From: Dastarcus helophoroides
Taxonomy: Eukaryota > Arthropoda > Insecta > Coleoptera > Bothrideridae
Assembly: GCA_028583605.1 (NCBI GenBank)
Contig: CM053330.1
Coordinates: 30,341,619 to 30,405,618, forward strand
DNA length: 64,000 nt
Direction of reading: 5' to 3'
The notes beneath the pieces are model-generated. The model ran no database searches and was not told the DNA's origin. It saw nothing but the letters and a program-made list of their open reading frames with translations. Of this stretch, positions 1 through 53,359 are shown one piece after another (position 1 is the stretch's first letter; the number at the start of each line of letters is the position of its first letter). The translations under genes and the position numbers were made by a program.

Positions 1-139
1 CTTCGGCAACACCACTTTTCTTCTTTTCAGAATTCGAAAGGTATTTGGATAAAGATCTAGCAAGCTATTTTGCCTCTTCAGTCTTCGCTTTTTTTAGCTT
101 CCTTTTCTGAGAGCCAGATGGTTGAATCCTTTTCACTAA
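1..139 (-). pseudogene. Possible hAT/ZMYM-type transposase relic, 5' part
   Basis: Read on the minus strand, about 40 codons give a lysine-rich segment with PSGSQKRKLKK, then an in-frame TAG, then LARSLSKYLSNSEKKKSG in the same frame. The pattern (Pro-Ser-Gly, basic run, then a short hydrophobic SLSKYL block) resembles the N-terminus of hAT-derived ZMYM/TTF-type transposase genes. The stop and the window edge prevent a firm call; it could equally be the end of an unknown gene, since an AG acceptor-like TTTTTAG lies just upstream. Low confidence. Confidence 0.25.
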
Positions 140-1086
140 AAATAATGAGATAAATAAGAAACTTTTATAAAAGATAGCTAAATTACATAGACTAAAAAAT
201 TATTATTTGCATAGAAAGACAATATTTTATGTGTTGGTTAAGAGAACATATCTTTAAATACTCTCAATTTTTTTTACAATCGTTATAACCGCTAAATGCA
301 GCTCATGCATTTTACAAAGGCGCCTTATCTTATTATTAGTGCACTAAATTAACGATGTCATGAGCAGCGATCGGAATAGGTAGACTATTTAGCTAAACTT
401 CTAGAAACAGACATAAATTGGAAACATCCTTACAACAATATTTTGATAAGCGGGTGTTCTATTCCCTAATAAACGCGCACTACAAATAAAATAAGGACTA
501 CTCGCGAAATGCAAGAACTGAAGCAATGTACTCGTAAGTGCATATTGACTAAAAACTACAATTATAATTTCTAGGCTAAATTATACGAAGAATTACTTAC
601 TTTTTCCAAATACTCGAAAATGCACTAACTCAACTCTGAACTCATTTACTTTTATACCGCAACAAAAATCAAAAACACTATTACACTTTTTAATGAAATT
701 ACTTTGAACGGATAAGATCGTGTTTATAGATCGTGTTTATTACTTTACAATTTGAAAAAAGGCTTATCCGTTCGCGAAAATATCAGAACACACTAATAAA
801 CTATTAAATATCAACGTAATGAAATTTAATATATTTTAAATGAGGCCAATGTTTATTTTTTGACGTAAATAGAATGTAAATGTAGGCGCACAAGAGTGAA
901 TTATTTGTACTTCATTCATTCAGGGATTCCTGGGGAAGTACCCGCTACAAAGACAGAAATTCCCCCAGCGCATTGGACGTGTTCAGCAAAGTTAAAAGAA
1001 TATTAATACCGCGTAAAAAGTTTAGATGGCTGTAGTGTTTTGATCTTGATGAAATTATGTAGGTACTAAGCACATTTCTAAAGTCT
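140..1086. other. No gene recognised
   Basis: AT-rich unique-looking sequence without a convincing coding frame, splice-bounded exon or terminal repeat. A short GC-richer patch near 900-1000 was examined and gave no recognisable protein. Confidence 0.5.
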
Positions 1087-1087
1087 T

Positions 1088-1426
1088 CCCTGATAGCCAG
1101 GCATTTACTACAAGATCTTGGACATCAGTAGTTGCATCAAACTTAACATCAAGTTTATGTTAGGTCGTAATTAAGTAATATTTGCATTTAAGTTAAAGAC
1201 AATATGCAGTCTTAATTTGAAGTCAAGTTAACTACAAGACTTATAGTGAACTTGTAGCAAAAACTTTTGGTTAACTTAACGGCAATAACTTGCATATGAC
1301 GACTTTTACTTAAGTTGTATCAAAATTAACGACCAACTTAACTATTATCCAAGTCTTTGTGTTAACTTGACTTCAAATTCCGTCTCTAGATTGACGTCAA
1401 GTTGAGCATTAAGGTGGCTATCAGGG
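1088..1426. mobile_element. MITE-like element, 339 bp, TIR CCCTGATAGCCA
   Basis: Perfect 12-bp terminal inverted repeats CCCTGATAGCCA (1088-1099) and TGGCTATCAGGG (1415-1426) bound a non-coding segment. Inside, AATTTGAAGTCAAGTTAAC (1214-1232) has its exact reverse complement at 1361-1379, and variants of AAGTTAAC recur throughout. Size, TIRs and lack of coding capacity fit a MITE. Superfamily is unassigned; flanks share only TT, so the target duplication is unclear. Confidence 0.6.
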
Positions 1427-1436
1427 TTATTTAGGA

Positions 1437-1530
1437 TTTGATCAGGGGAACGCGGAGGCATTTGGGGGCCCCCCAAGACCAGAAGCCCTGGGCGGGCCGC
1501 CTCTTCCGCCCCCCTGTTAGTCCGCCACTG
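1437..1530 (-). mobile_element. GC-rich transposon terminus fragment (hAT-like end)
   Basis: A G/C-rich island in AT-rich DNA. On the minus strand it starts CAGTGGCGGACTA, followed by runs of G and C. CAGTGGCGG-type starts are common at hAT-like element ends in insects. Only one end is present and no partner TIR was found, so this is a fragment and the assignment is by resemblance. Confidence 0.3.
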
Positions 1531-2132
1531 ATCAAATGTATTTTCCGAATCAATCGGTTCAAGGTCACATTGGAGAGTAATTTATTGGCGTTTCGTTAAG
1601 CAGAGGTTTTTGCAATTAACAAAACCAGCAAATATAAGACCAAAGCCAGTCAAAGAAGAAAAACAAGAATACAAATTGGATTAAGCTTCACATTTTTAAT
1701 AAATGGTTTTTTTAATACATTTTTATGTGTGCTGCCTGGGAGGAAGATTCAGTAGAAGATTTATTATTATAGTATTTCGAGGGCAAAGAGAATATAGATT
1801 ATTCTAGAAAATAAATACAGGTTTGGTCGAGAAAAGAGTTTGTTGTGAAAAAAAATTCATTGTCTTTTTCATTTATCATTTTCTCTGTAAGCTGTGCGCG
1901 CAAGATGGTTTTCCAGATCGTTTCTTCGAACCACGACTAATATACAATGATAACTCAGGGCCACTTATCAATGTTTTATTACTAAATTAATTTCTCTTTT
2001 TACCTCTGTGTCCCTAGTTTGCATTTCTTTAATAATTTTTTAAATAACGAGCTAAAAAAAGGTCTACGCTTTCAGAAAACGAACTGTTAATATCTTGGGA
2101 GGAATTTTCACTGCTACTGTCTGTCACTATCT
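1531..2132. other. No gene recognised
   Basis: AT-rich spacer between a transposon fragment and the solo LTR; no supported coding or RNA feature. Confidence 0.4.
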
Positions 2133-2136
2133 ATAC

Positions 2137-2503
2137 TGTAACGCAATATAAATAGATAGAATAGAATTGTAGAATTTAGTACATAAGAGAAGTTTCTAGA
2201 ATGATCTGATAAGGGGAAAGCGACCGCGATAACGAAGCAAACGGCAGATAAGCGTTCCCGAAATTTCGGCAAACGATAAGCCTTATCTGTCGGATTGTTC
2301 TAGAACCTGGATGCCAAAACTATATAAGGCGGTCAGCTTTCCCTCGAGTAAGTCAGTTAGAGTCAGTAATTAGTGAGATAGTAGAAGTCAATAATAAGTG
2401 AGTTAATTGTTCAATTGTGGTGATCCAAGTTTAGTTTAGTAATAAAGTGGGTATTATTTTCAATTCATGTGTGAATTAATTCGAACCGATAAAGCCCGTA
2501 ACA
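2137..2503 (+). mobile_element. Solo LTR, Ty3/Gypsy-like, 367 bp
   Basis: Begins TGTAACG and ends CGTAACA (TG...CA), flanked by a 4-bp duplication ATAC at 2133-2136 and 2504-2507. Internally it has a TATA box (TATATAAG, 2321) followed by a tract rich in TCAGT, and AATAAA at 2441 near the 3' end, which is a normal LTR promoter and polyA layout. A diverged relative with the same ends, TATA position and AATAAA lies at 52175-52785. No gag-pol is attached, so this is a recombined solo LTR. Confidence 0.8.
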
Positions 2504-2507
2504 ATAC

Positions 2508-3039
2508 TATCATCAGGGGGAGGCTTGTGATCTCTTTCCTGCTCAGAGTTTCAGTAACTTCGCCACCAAAAATGTTAGACTCTTCATTTAATCTGTTGCC
2601 GGGCATTTTACAAAAATGATTTTATCAAATTAAGCGAAAAGTGCGATACTAAATTCATCTCTTATGTCACAAACCACATAATAAACACGATTTTTTGTTA
2701 ACTTCTAAAATAATGCAGAATATTCAAAATTAAAACGTCAAAGGTCAAAAATGAAAATAACAGCCCAGGCGCACGCATGGATTATTTGCGGTACAGATCT
2801 AAATGCATCTTCGTCTAACCCATAACTTCATAAGAGGAACCTGCGTTATAGTTACAATGGACACTCGCGGAAGACACACCTAACGTATTTTGGCATTCGA
2901 TTCAAAAGAAGAGCAAAGCACTTGCATAGCAATTTGCTCGTCGTTGATAAGTGCAGATGTCGATGACGTAGAACTCAACTTTCGTGATGATAACTATTGC
3001 AAACTTCGCATAGCATATACATAGAATAGCAAAATTTGG
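2508..3039. other. No gene recognised
   Basis: Mixed-composition spacer. Searched for upstream IFT70 exons on the + strand and found none that match the family. Confidence 0.4.
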
Positions 3040-5240
3040 ACATCAAATTTGAAATTTCGAGAAAAATTTGTCTAGAATATGATTTTTTCCAAAATTTTTC
3101 CTTTTCCCCCCAAGTTCCATATTGAAGTTCAAATTTCTAGAAACAGTCAAAATTTTTAAAAGAAAACTTGTTAACATTTTATTTCTTTTAGCAAATAATT
3201 CCTTTTTCTTTTTCAACATTTCCAGTTAAACCTCGAAATATAAAGAATATTTTTTTTCGAATTTTTCAATTTTTTCCGAAATTTCAACATTATTACAATT
3301 TCAAAAGCGTTTATACTTTAAATTTCGATTTTAAACGCATAATTAAGGTTTTAAAATCGAAAATAAACCAATTCAAGTTGAGTTTAAGGAAAAGTTAGGA
3401 TTTCTAAAAAAAAATGATGTTTTGAAATTACAATTTTTAACTTTTTGCCCAAAATGTTAAGTGTTAATAAAAATGTCCAAATTTCGAGTTAATGTTTCAA
3501 TTTCGACTTTTTTTTATCAAAAATTCGAATTCTTCGGAAACTGCCGACTTTGTAACCTCGAAATTTGGACTCAAAGTTTAGAATGAAAGTGGAAATTTTG
3601 AATTTTGCTTTAACATTTCAAACCTGCTTTTTTACCTTCACTTTTTCTTTCAAGTTCGATATTGAAGTTTAAATTTCTAGAAAAAATTTGAATTTCTAAA
3701 AGAAAATTTTTAAAATTTTAATTTTTTTTGCAAATATTTCCAATTTTTTTAAAATTTCCATTGAAAACTCCAAATATAAAGAATATTTTTTTTTCGAATT
3801 CTTCAATTTTCTGTAGGAAATTTCAATTTTACTTTAAAAGCGTTTATACTTTAAATTTCGACCTTAAACGTATAGTTGAGGTTTTAAATTCGAAATTTTG
3901 AGGAAAAATTTCTTTAGAATTCGATTTTTTCCAAAATATTTACAAGTTGAAAATTGATAGTTCGATATTAAACATTAGGTTTCCAGTAAAAGTTGGAATT
4001 TCTAAGAAAACTGATTGTTAAAAATATAATCTTTCTTTTTTGCAAAAATACCGATTTATTCCAAAAATTCTGCTTCAAACTCAAACCAGAGAATATTTTT
4101 TTCAAATTCCGACAATGATTAAAATTTCAACTTTATACGTGAAATTTGTTTGACTTAAAACTCAAAATTTAGAGAAAAAAATTATATACAATAAATCTCG
4201 ACCCCTTTCCTCGAAATTTTCACTTTTTTTCTCGGAATGTTAAATCTTTTCTCGGAATTTTGGGATCAAAGTCGATATTTCAATTCAAGTTGAACTTTTA
4301 GGGAAATGTTGGGGTTTCTAAAAAAATGAAGTATTGAAACTATAATTTTGAATTTTTTGCTCAGAATGTTAAATCTTCTAATAAAGAATTCTAAATTTTT
4401 AGTGTTGAAGTTTCGACTCTTTGTTTTCTCGAAATTTGAATTCAAAATTTAGAATGAAAGGGGAAATTTTAAATTATTCCTCAACATTTTAAACATGTTT
4501 CTTAGAATTTCGGATTGCGATTTTATCCTCAACACTTTGAGTTTACGGTCGAGATTAAAAAAAAAATAGAACTTCTTTGAATTCTGAAAAGTTCAAAAGT
4601 GAACCTTTTTTTTTCTTTCACATTTAGTCAGCTTTTTGATTTTAATCTTAAAATTTTGAAGTTGTTTTTTAAAACTTTAACGTATCGTTGGATTTTAACT
4701 TTAAGATGAAGTTAAAGAAACCGTAAATTTCAAGTTTAAAGTTTCAAAAAGTAAATCGAGGTATTGAAAATTTACAAATTTCTAAAGAAAACTGTAAGCA
4801 AGAAGACACGAACATTTTTGTAGAATTCATGAAGTTCTGTATTAGTGAAATGTTTACGTTTTTATGCTTCAAGCAATTTAGATTTCAAACTTGAGATTTG
4901 CAACTTTTTTTTCAACATTTTGAATACGACTAAAATCAAAAAAATGAAATAGAAATTCCAAGTTTCAATTAACATTCCAAGAGTCGATATTTTGAAAAAA
5001 AAATTTAAATTTGGAAGCTTTGTTCCCCCAATTCCAAAGAGACAAGTCGGCTGAAACTACCACTTAATGAACAATTTTTTTAACTTTTCATATTTTTGGA
5101 TATGAAATCTTTGGAGATGAAATTAAAAAAGTAGAAATTCAAGTTTAAACTTGACTTTGTTAAAGAAGTAGAAATTTTTGGGAAAACGTTTTTTCCGATC
5201 AGCTTCCCATTTGTAGAAGATTCGATGCTGCACTAAAATA
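3040..5240. repeat. Degenerate AAATTTCGAC-type repeat tract
   Basis: About 2.2 kb of T-rich sequence made of diverged short units around AAATTTCGACTTTTTT, with TTCGA, TTTCGAG and GAAATTT recurring every 10-25 bases. Two longer subunits are visible: segments around 3100-3300 and 3640-3830 share TTCGATATTGAAGTT-like, ATAAAGAATATTTTTTTTCGAA and related blocks. It lies immediately upstream of the IFT70 exons, probably in an intron of that gene. Confidence 0.7.
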
Positions 5241-5288
5241 ACCCCTTAATGATTGATTCAACTTTTCAGTTAATTATATTTATTTCAG

Positions 5289-5683
5289 AACACTTTACTG
5301 CTCCAAGGGGAACTACGAGTTTGGAATATCTCGAATCATGAAGTCACTCGAACCGTACGATAAAAAATTGGGCACTGACACTTGGTTTTACACCAAACGT
5401 TGCTTTCTGAGCTTGATAGAAAACTTGGCCAAGCATATGATTGTTCTGAAGGACGAAATTATTCAAGAATGCATCACATTCCTCGAGAATTGTGAAAGTA
5501 TGTTGCTTTAATTTCAACAATAGAACGGAAAACAACTAGATTGTTTCAGTGTTTGGTAAAGCAGTTAAAACGGTTGCAAATGCCAAAATTCTTGACGAAC
5601 CCGATGAACCAAACGCCAAAGAAACGGTGACGTATGAAGCCAGACAGTTAAAGTGTGTACTTTTAAAACTGCAACATTTTTAA
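5289..5683 (+). CDS. IFT70: IFT70 / TTC30 homologue, last two exons
   Basis: Two spliced + strand exons: 5289-5497 (after TATTTCAG, before GTATG) and 5550-5683 (after GTTTCAG, stop TAA 5681-5683), joined across a 52-bp intron. The product is about 113 residues with LYCSKGNYEFGISRIMKSLE, then YDKKLGTDTWFYTKRCFLSL, and later ETVTYEARQLK. These blocks are the conserved C-terminal part of TTC30A/B (IFT70, zebrafish fleer, nematode DYF-1), a TPR-rich subunit of the IFT-B complex that works in cilium assembly and tubulin polyglutamylation. The final residues (CVLLKLQHF) depart from the usual family ending, so either the terminus has diverged or the donor-like GTGTGT after LK leads to a further exon. 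Upstream exons were not found and probably lie outside the window. In insects expression would be expected in sensory neurons and sperm. Confidence 0.88.
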
Positions 5684-5708
5684 TCATCGAAGTTGGTGTT
5701 TTAAGTTG

Positions 5709-5714
5709 AATAAA
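5709..5714 (+). terminator. PolyA signal of IFT70
   Basis: AATAAA 26 bases past the IFT70 stop codon, correctly placed for 3' end formation on the + strand if the final exon ends at 5683. Confidence 0.6.
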
Positions 5715-6070
5715 AGATTGATTTTAAAGATGTTTATTTAACCATAAAATATACATTGATGTATAGTCAATAAAGTATAAAATTCAGACACAATTTGTTT
5801 TCAATTAATATGGAAACCTTTGTAGGTTAAATTTAAAGAGAATAATAAAAATATATCACATTTTGGGAACATCAATTCGAGTGTTCAAAATAATTTCAGG
5901 AGCTTATAAATAAGCACCATCAGTATGTTGTCATAGTATGTTTAGAGAAAAAATTGATGATATTACATATTAAGATGGCATCTATTTTATGTAGCATCAG
6001 TCATGTTAAGTAAAAATATGCTAAGAATTGCTCTTTTAAATTAAGTATTCGATTTCAATATTTCAGATTT

Positions 6071-48286
<42,216 letters not shown>

Positions 48287-48289
48287 ATT

Positions 48290-48660
48290 TTCCAAATACG
48301 GATTGAATTGAATCAAGTTGCTCCCAGCATTTTATGTTGACAAACTGTCACATCTTGACGTAACCTGCTGCAGTGATAACCTTGTCACAGATGGTAAATG
48401 TTTACAATTTAGAATCTATGACAAAATATTACGGTGCTGGCGATATCTAGTTTTAATAGAATAGGTACTGTTTTTATGGGGCTTTGATGCAGGCCTCTGT
48501 ATCAAAAATTGTTGCAGTCTGTCTCTTTCGCGATGGTTGCGTTAGATCAACATTAATCTTATTAATTATTAAATTTTTAACCACATTATCTTTGTTATAT
48601 TTAAAGTAATTAAAATACTGCTACACATATAATACATAAACATATTGCTTAGGCTGTCTA
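48290..48660. other. Region upstream of CtsF
   Basis: Should contain the CtsF promoter (transcription leftward). No convincing TATA-initiator pair was found; a weak CATAAAAT lies about 40 bp upstream of the ATG on the minus strand. Confidence 0.35.
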
Positions 48661-49100
48661 TTTTTATAGTTCAGCTATACGCTACGAGATATCAGCACCT
48701 TAAAATATTTTTAAATTTGAATTTAAATTATTTGTACCACACCAAATTTTTAATAATTTAAAATATTATTAAACATTTTTTGTTTAAATACATTATTTTT
48801 ATATAATACATAAAGATATGACAAACAGTTGCATTTGATGGCTTTTTATTCTTATATTTTAGCTATACTCTGGTAGATGTCAGCACCATTGAATGTTTTT
48901 AGATAGAAATGCATGTACAACTATTTAAAATTCAAAATAGAGTTTTCATCTCATTTAATCAAATTTTGATTACTTAATTCCCAAATGCATAATTTTAAAT
49001 AAATATTTCATTAAATATAATGACAATCGCATACCAATGATTGTTTATCTTTATAGTTTAGCTATACCCTAGTAGATGTCACTATCGTCTTTTTTTTTAA
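48661..49100. repeat. Three diverged ~190-bp tandem repeats
   Basis: The block TTATAGTTTAGCTATACCCT, then TAGATGTCAGCACC, recurs at about 48665, 48850 and 49050 (AGCTATAC at 48673, 48861, 49060; spacings 188 and 199). The blocks lie 0.4-0.8 kb upstream of the CtsF start codon. Confidence 0.75.
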
Positions 49101-49690
49101 GTGAATGTGTATTATTTGTCTATACAACTCAAAATAGTTTTCTTTTCATTTTCTTTGAAAATTCAAAATATATAATATGTAATTTCTTTGTGATTTATCC
49201 ATTTATCTCCTGGGCTGATCCGACAGCGCACAATGTAGATCGCATAACTTTTTTTATTTTCGTAATCTTCAAAAATAATTAACAGCGCATCACTTTTTTT
49301 ATTTCTCAAGGCATTTGGAGGCCTTATAGTATCTGCTTACGGTGCTGTCAACAATTTATCCGCCACCGTTCAAGTTAGAAATGAAGAAGAGATTATTTAT
49401 TCAAACAACTTAAAATATTGGCGCTTGATTATGTTTTGCAGAATTTTATAACATTTGACCGTTTTCGGACGATTCGTTGACTAATGATCAGGGTCGCGAA
49501 GACAGAATAGAAACAGTTGAATGTAACAAACACTTCTTTGGCCAATTTCAACAAAAATGTCGTATATTTGAATTCAGGTTTAACATACAACTCTATAAAT
49601 TTTAAACTTTTAGGCCAAATTTAAAGAAAAATGTAGAATATTGGAGTTTAGTTTAGTTTCGAAAATGGACATTCAAATAATAATAAATAA
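49101..49690. other. No gene recognised
   Basis: AT-rich sequence without supported features. Confidence 0.4.
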
Positions 49691-51078
49691 AATAAAATAA
49701 AATTTCGAGATTTTTTCCCGAAATCTTTGTTTTCTCAAAATGCTTACATTTACCTGAAATGTTTACTTTTTAAATTTATTGTTTTAAATCGAAACTTTAA
49801 GATAAAAGGCCAAAAAATTGAATAAAAAAAATAAAATTTTTAAATAAGTCCAAACCAGGTAAAGTGAAAACTTTACCAAAAACATTTTTTTCCAAAATGT
49901 TCACTTTAATATCAAAATTTCAGTTTTTGTAAAAGATTTTTGAATCAAAAGTAAAATACACGAAATTTTACTAAAAAACTATTTTTTTTAAATTTTTTAA
50001 ATAAATACGAAAATCTAAGAATTTTTGATTATTTTCAGAAATTTCCTAAAATTTTTACTTTTGAATTTTTTTTAAATTAAAAATTGTACACCCAAACTTG
50101 TAATTTATACAGAAAATTCTTAACATTTCGAATTTTCTTTTTAAAGTTCGTGTTAAAGCTCGCATTTCATTTTTATCATTTTATGTTCTTCTCCATTTGT
50201 AAACTCGACAATTTTTTAGCAGATCTTTAAAGTCAAAGTGTCACGTAAAAGGTCGAAATTTCGATAAAAAAATATTTTCTCTATATTTTGAAGTTAACTT
50301 CCAAATGTTGTTTTTTTCTCAACTTTTTAATTTCGATTGGTTCTAGAAACTTTAGTTTCGAACGAAGTTTTGGGTTTAAAATTTGAAACCTCTAGAAAAA
50401 TTGAAAAAAATTTGAAGATTTTAAGAAATATTTTAGTTAATTAGAAGCTTCAGCTCGCAATTTTCATTTTTTTTTTATTTTAACTTAATCTCGAATGCGG
50501 ATTTTTCTGAAAATTTACTTTTTTTTTAATTCCACGTTCTAAAAAGTTTGATTTGTTACTGAAAACTTGCCTTGTTGTCGAAATAATCTTTTAATAAAAA
50601 ATTTCTGATTTATTTTCCGAAAACTCAACCTTTTTTTCAGTTTTGACTTTTTTCCACACTTCAATTTTTATTTAAAATTTTTGCATTCTATTGGAAATTG
50701 TGGCAACTTTTCTTTAAAATTTGCTCTTTGTTAAAATTCGCTTAGTTTTTTTTACAATCTCTTCATTATTTTCTAAAGGTTTTTCGAAAATTTCAGTTTT
50801 TTTCCTAAATACAATTTCCTCGAAATTTCAGCTTGTTTTTGAAGCTTCAGTTTATCGTAATTTCGTCTTTTAAATGGAATTTCGACTTTTTATTTGTCAG
50901 TTTATTTTGATGTGTTTTTTGAAATTTGTTTTCCTATTTTATCAAATTTTTTGTTCTCGTGTCTTGTTCGGTTTTGCTGCGAAATTTTTTAAAAAAAAGT
51001 AACTTCAAATTACCAATGAAATGTTCTGTAATTAAACAGTTAAACGTGCTTAAAATTGAAAATATGTACAACCGCAAC

Positions 51079-51116
51079 CATAGACTAGTTTCGGCCTTCC
51101 TTGGACTCATCAGAAT
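51079..51116 (-). ncRNA. Hammerhead ribozyme-like core, left arm
   Basis: Minus strand: CTGATGA (51113-51107), helix II GTCC/GGCC with loop AAGGAA (one mismatch), GAAA (51092-51089), 2-bp helix III, then the canonical cleavage triplet GUC (51085-51083). Helix I has a U-U mismatch at the first position, then about five pairs (flank CCAT with ATGG). Confidence 0.55.
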
Positions 51117-51202
51117 GGCACGGTGGTTGTATGCACTTCCAACTTAAAGCCGTTATAAGACTGACTAACGGCTTTAAGTTGGAAGTGTATACAACCACCG
51201 TG

Positions 51203-51244
51203 CGATACTGATGAGGCCAAGGAAGGCCGAAACTAGTGTATGGT
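51203..51244 (+). ncRNA. Hammerhead ribozyme-like core, right arm
   Basis: CTGATGA (51208-51214), perfect helix II GGCC/GGCC with loop AAGGAA (51215-51228), GAAA (51229-51232), helix III AC/GT with loop TA, then G where H17 should be (51238). Helix I ATA/TAT pairs, followed by a G-G mismatch. The H17 change to G should stop cleavage. The left arm keeps C there, so the two arms have decayed at different positions of one ancestral ribozyme. Confidence 0.6.
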
Positions 51245-52174
51245 TAGGGTTGTACATATTTTCAATTTTAAGCGCGTTTAACTGTTTAATTACAGAACAT
51301 TTAATTGGTCATTTGTCAAACTAGATGAAAGTAAAGTCACGCCAAGGACGTTTGCATCTATGGTTGTTGCGATGCAACCCGTGATACAAGCTTTGCCTCA
51401 TCTACGTGAACTTTGCAATTACAATCTAGTTTTCATTAGATTCTAATGAAATTAGATTTCAATTGCATCGTAATAAACTTGTATATATTCGTATATACAA
51501 GGCTTATTATCTCAGCAAGTAACTTCAGTTTAAAAATTTGGACTTTTTTTCGATATTTCGAAGTTTTTCTCACAATTCGTTTTAAATTTCCACCATTCTC
51601 AAATTTTTTGTTCAAAATGTTGCTGTCTCTGGGAAATCTTGACTTCCGTTTTCATCTTTTTTTAATTCGTTCTACATTTTCTAAATTTCACCGTACTTTA
51701 ACAAAATGCAATTTTTTCTGAAAAGTTGGATTTTTTTTTAATGTTTACTTTCTGACAGGTTCGATTTCTTTCTCAAAATTGGCCTTTATCTCAAATTTTT
51801 ATAAAATAAAGCCACAGTTTAAGTTTTAACTCATATTTTCTTAAAGTTCGAGATTTTTATTCAAAATTTCGACCTAAATTTTGAATTTTTGCTGAAAATT
51901 TTGAAATTTTTCTCGAAACCTAGACCATTTTCTGGAAGTTTTGACCTTTTTATTGAAATTTTGACTTTCTTTTGAATTTGGATGTTTTTGAAAACATTTT
52001 CCTTTTGCTTTTTTTTGAAAGCGACTTTTTTTCTAGAATCTTTTCAGGAAGCTGTACTTACGGAAAAGATTTAATCTCTAGAAATGTTCTTTCTTATTTC
52101 AAAATTCAACATCTTTTGTTTATTCCTAATTCCAGTCTCTTCTCGAAATTGATCTTTTCGTTTTCCTAACTTAT

Positions 52175-52785
52175 TGTAACGAACTGTCACAGTCGACTCC
52201 CGCTAAAGTTGCGCCCGTTAAAGTTGTCTGATCATTCAGGATAGGATTGTTAAAGTTGCGCGGATATTTCCCCACTTTAATTCGGATTTGGATTTCCGAG
52301 TTTTAGCACCACTTTTTAATAATACACTCAACCGCGCAAGGAAGAATAAAACATAGATATTTTTCGACAATGGTAGGGATAACGGAGAGTAGCAACTTTA
52401 ATGGTCGATCCAGTACGGTGAGCGCAACTTTAGCGGGAGTCTACTGTAGTTGTAAAATTTGTATTAGTAATTGTGTAGTGTAAGGAACTCTCTGGAAATA
52501 TTTCATAATGAGAAGCGGCCGCGAGAATGAATCATACGGCAGGTAAGCGCTTTAGACCTTTCCGGGAGCGCCAACCCGATTTGTAGGAAGATCCGTTCTA
52601 GAAGATGGAACGGTATAAATGCGCTGTCGTCTTTCCCTCTAGCCAATCAAGTACTCAGTTAGATAGTCAGATAGATAGATAGTCAGATAGTTAAGTGAGT
52701 CATAATTATTGTGTGCTGAAATAAGTTCAAAATAAAGAGTTTACAATTCACGGGATTTTAATTATCGAACCGGTAACACGCAACA
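52175..52785 (+). mobile_element. Solo LTR, second copy, with nested MITE
   Basis: TGTAACG start, CGCAACA end, 4-bp duplication TTAT at 52171-52174 and 52786-52789. TATA box TATAAAT at 52614 and AATAAA at 52731, laid out as in the LTR at 2137. The extra length is the insertion at 52190-52446. Substantial divergence from the other LTR indicates separate, old insertions. Confidence 0.8.
52190..52446. mobile_element. 257-bp pogo-like MITE inserted in the LTR
   Basis: TIRs CAGTCGACTCCCGCTAAAGT (left) and CAGTAGACTCCCGCTAAAGT (right, reverse complement), with flanks CA and TA consistent with a decayed TA duplication. It sits 15 bp inside the LTR start. CAGT...CCCG ends and TA targets fit pogo/Tigger-derived MITEs. 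It is not a derivative of the Tigger at 24293, whose TIR differs. Confidence 0.75.
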
Positions 52786-52789
52786 TTAT

Positions 52790-53355
52790 TTTCATTAACT
52801 TTGTCTTGTTCCCAAAAGTTCGACTTTATTGTCAACAATTTACTTTTTTTTATGCAAATTTTTCTTTTCTCGAAATTTTAATTCATTCTCAAAATTTGAT
52901 TTTCCCAATACTTGACTTTCCCTGGAGAATTTCGCGTTTATTTACAATTCTTGTGTTTTTAATGTTGCGATTATTTTGCAAATTCGTATGCTTTTTCTTG
53001 AAATTTCTATGCTCATAATTCGCTGGAAATTCTGATTTTTTTTCAGCAATAATTCGTCATTTTATTCGAAATTTCGATTGTTTTCCTATAGTTGGTTTAT
53101 TTTCCTACTTGAAAATGGAGGATTATATCAAAATATAAATAAAAACGTAATAATTAATGTGGAACTAAATGAAAATTATTTTCATTCGAAAACTTTACGC
53201 TTGCTCTGTGTACCATTACTTATGGTCCATTCTGTAAATGTTGCTCTATCGCAGTGTTCCCTGGTGAAAATAAAAAAATTATCGTATTAGGCATTAAAAA
53301 TTGTTGTACATTATCATAGAATAAACTTGAAAAATACACTTTTTTAATATGATCA
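52790..53355. other. No gene recognised
   Basis: T-rich decayed repeat to about 53100, then a short unique segment. Confidence 0.4.
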
Positions 53356-53359
53356 GTTT

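Larger units (their letters stand above)
51012..51309. mobile_element. 298-bp palindromic element with hammerhead cores in both arms
   Basis: Arms start ACCAATGAAATGTTCTGTAA and end TTACAGAACATTTAATTGGT, and continue inverted to a loop at about 51139-51180. Each arm, read toward its own outer end, carries CTGATGA, a GGCC-type hairpin and GAAACTAG, then ATGGTTG/AGGGTTGTACATATTTTCAA. It appears to be a head-to-head dimer of a hammerhead-bearing short element related to the remnant at 24228. Confidence 0.75.
49700..52165. repeat. Degenerate AAATTTCGAC-type tract (strongly diverged)
   Basis: T-rich, weak periodicity; more decayed than the 28-30 kb copy. Interrupted by the palindromic element at 51012-51309. 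Confidence 0.5.

Noticed and set aside
1437..1530. CpG-rich promoter island
   Set aside because: Composition and the CAGTGGCGGA end on the minus strand fit a transposon terminus better.
48287..48316. Upstream start of CtsF at 48316
   Set aside because: It relies on TTG; the ATG at 48286 directly starts a good signal peptide.
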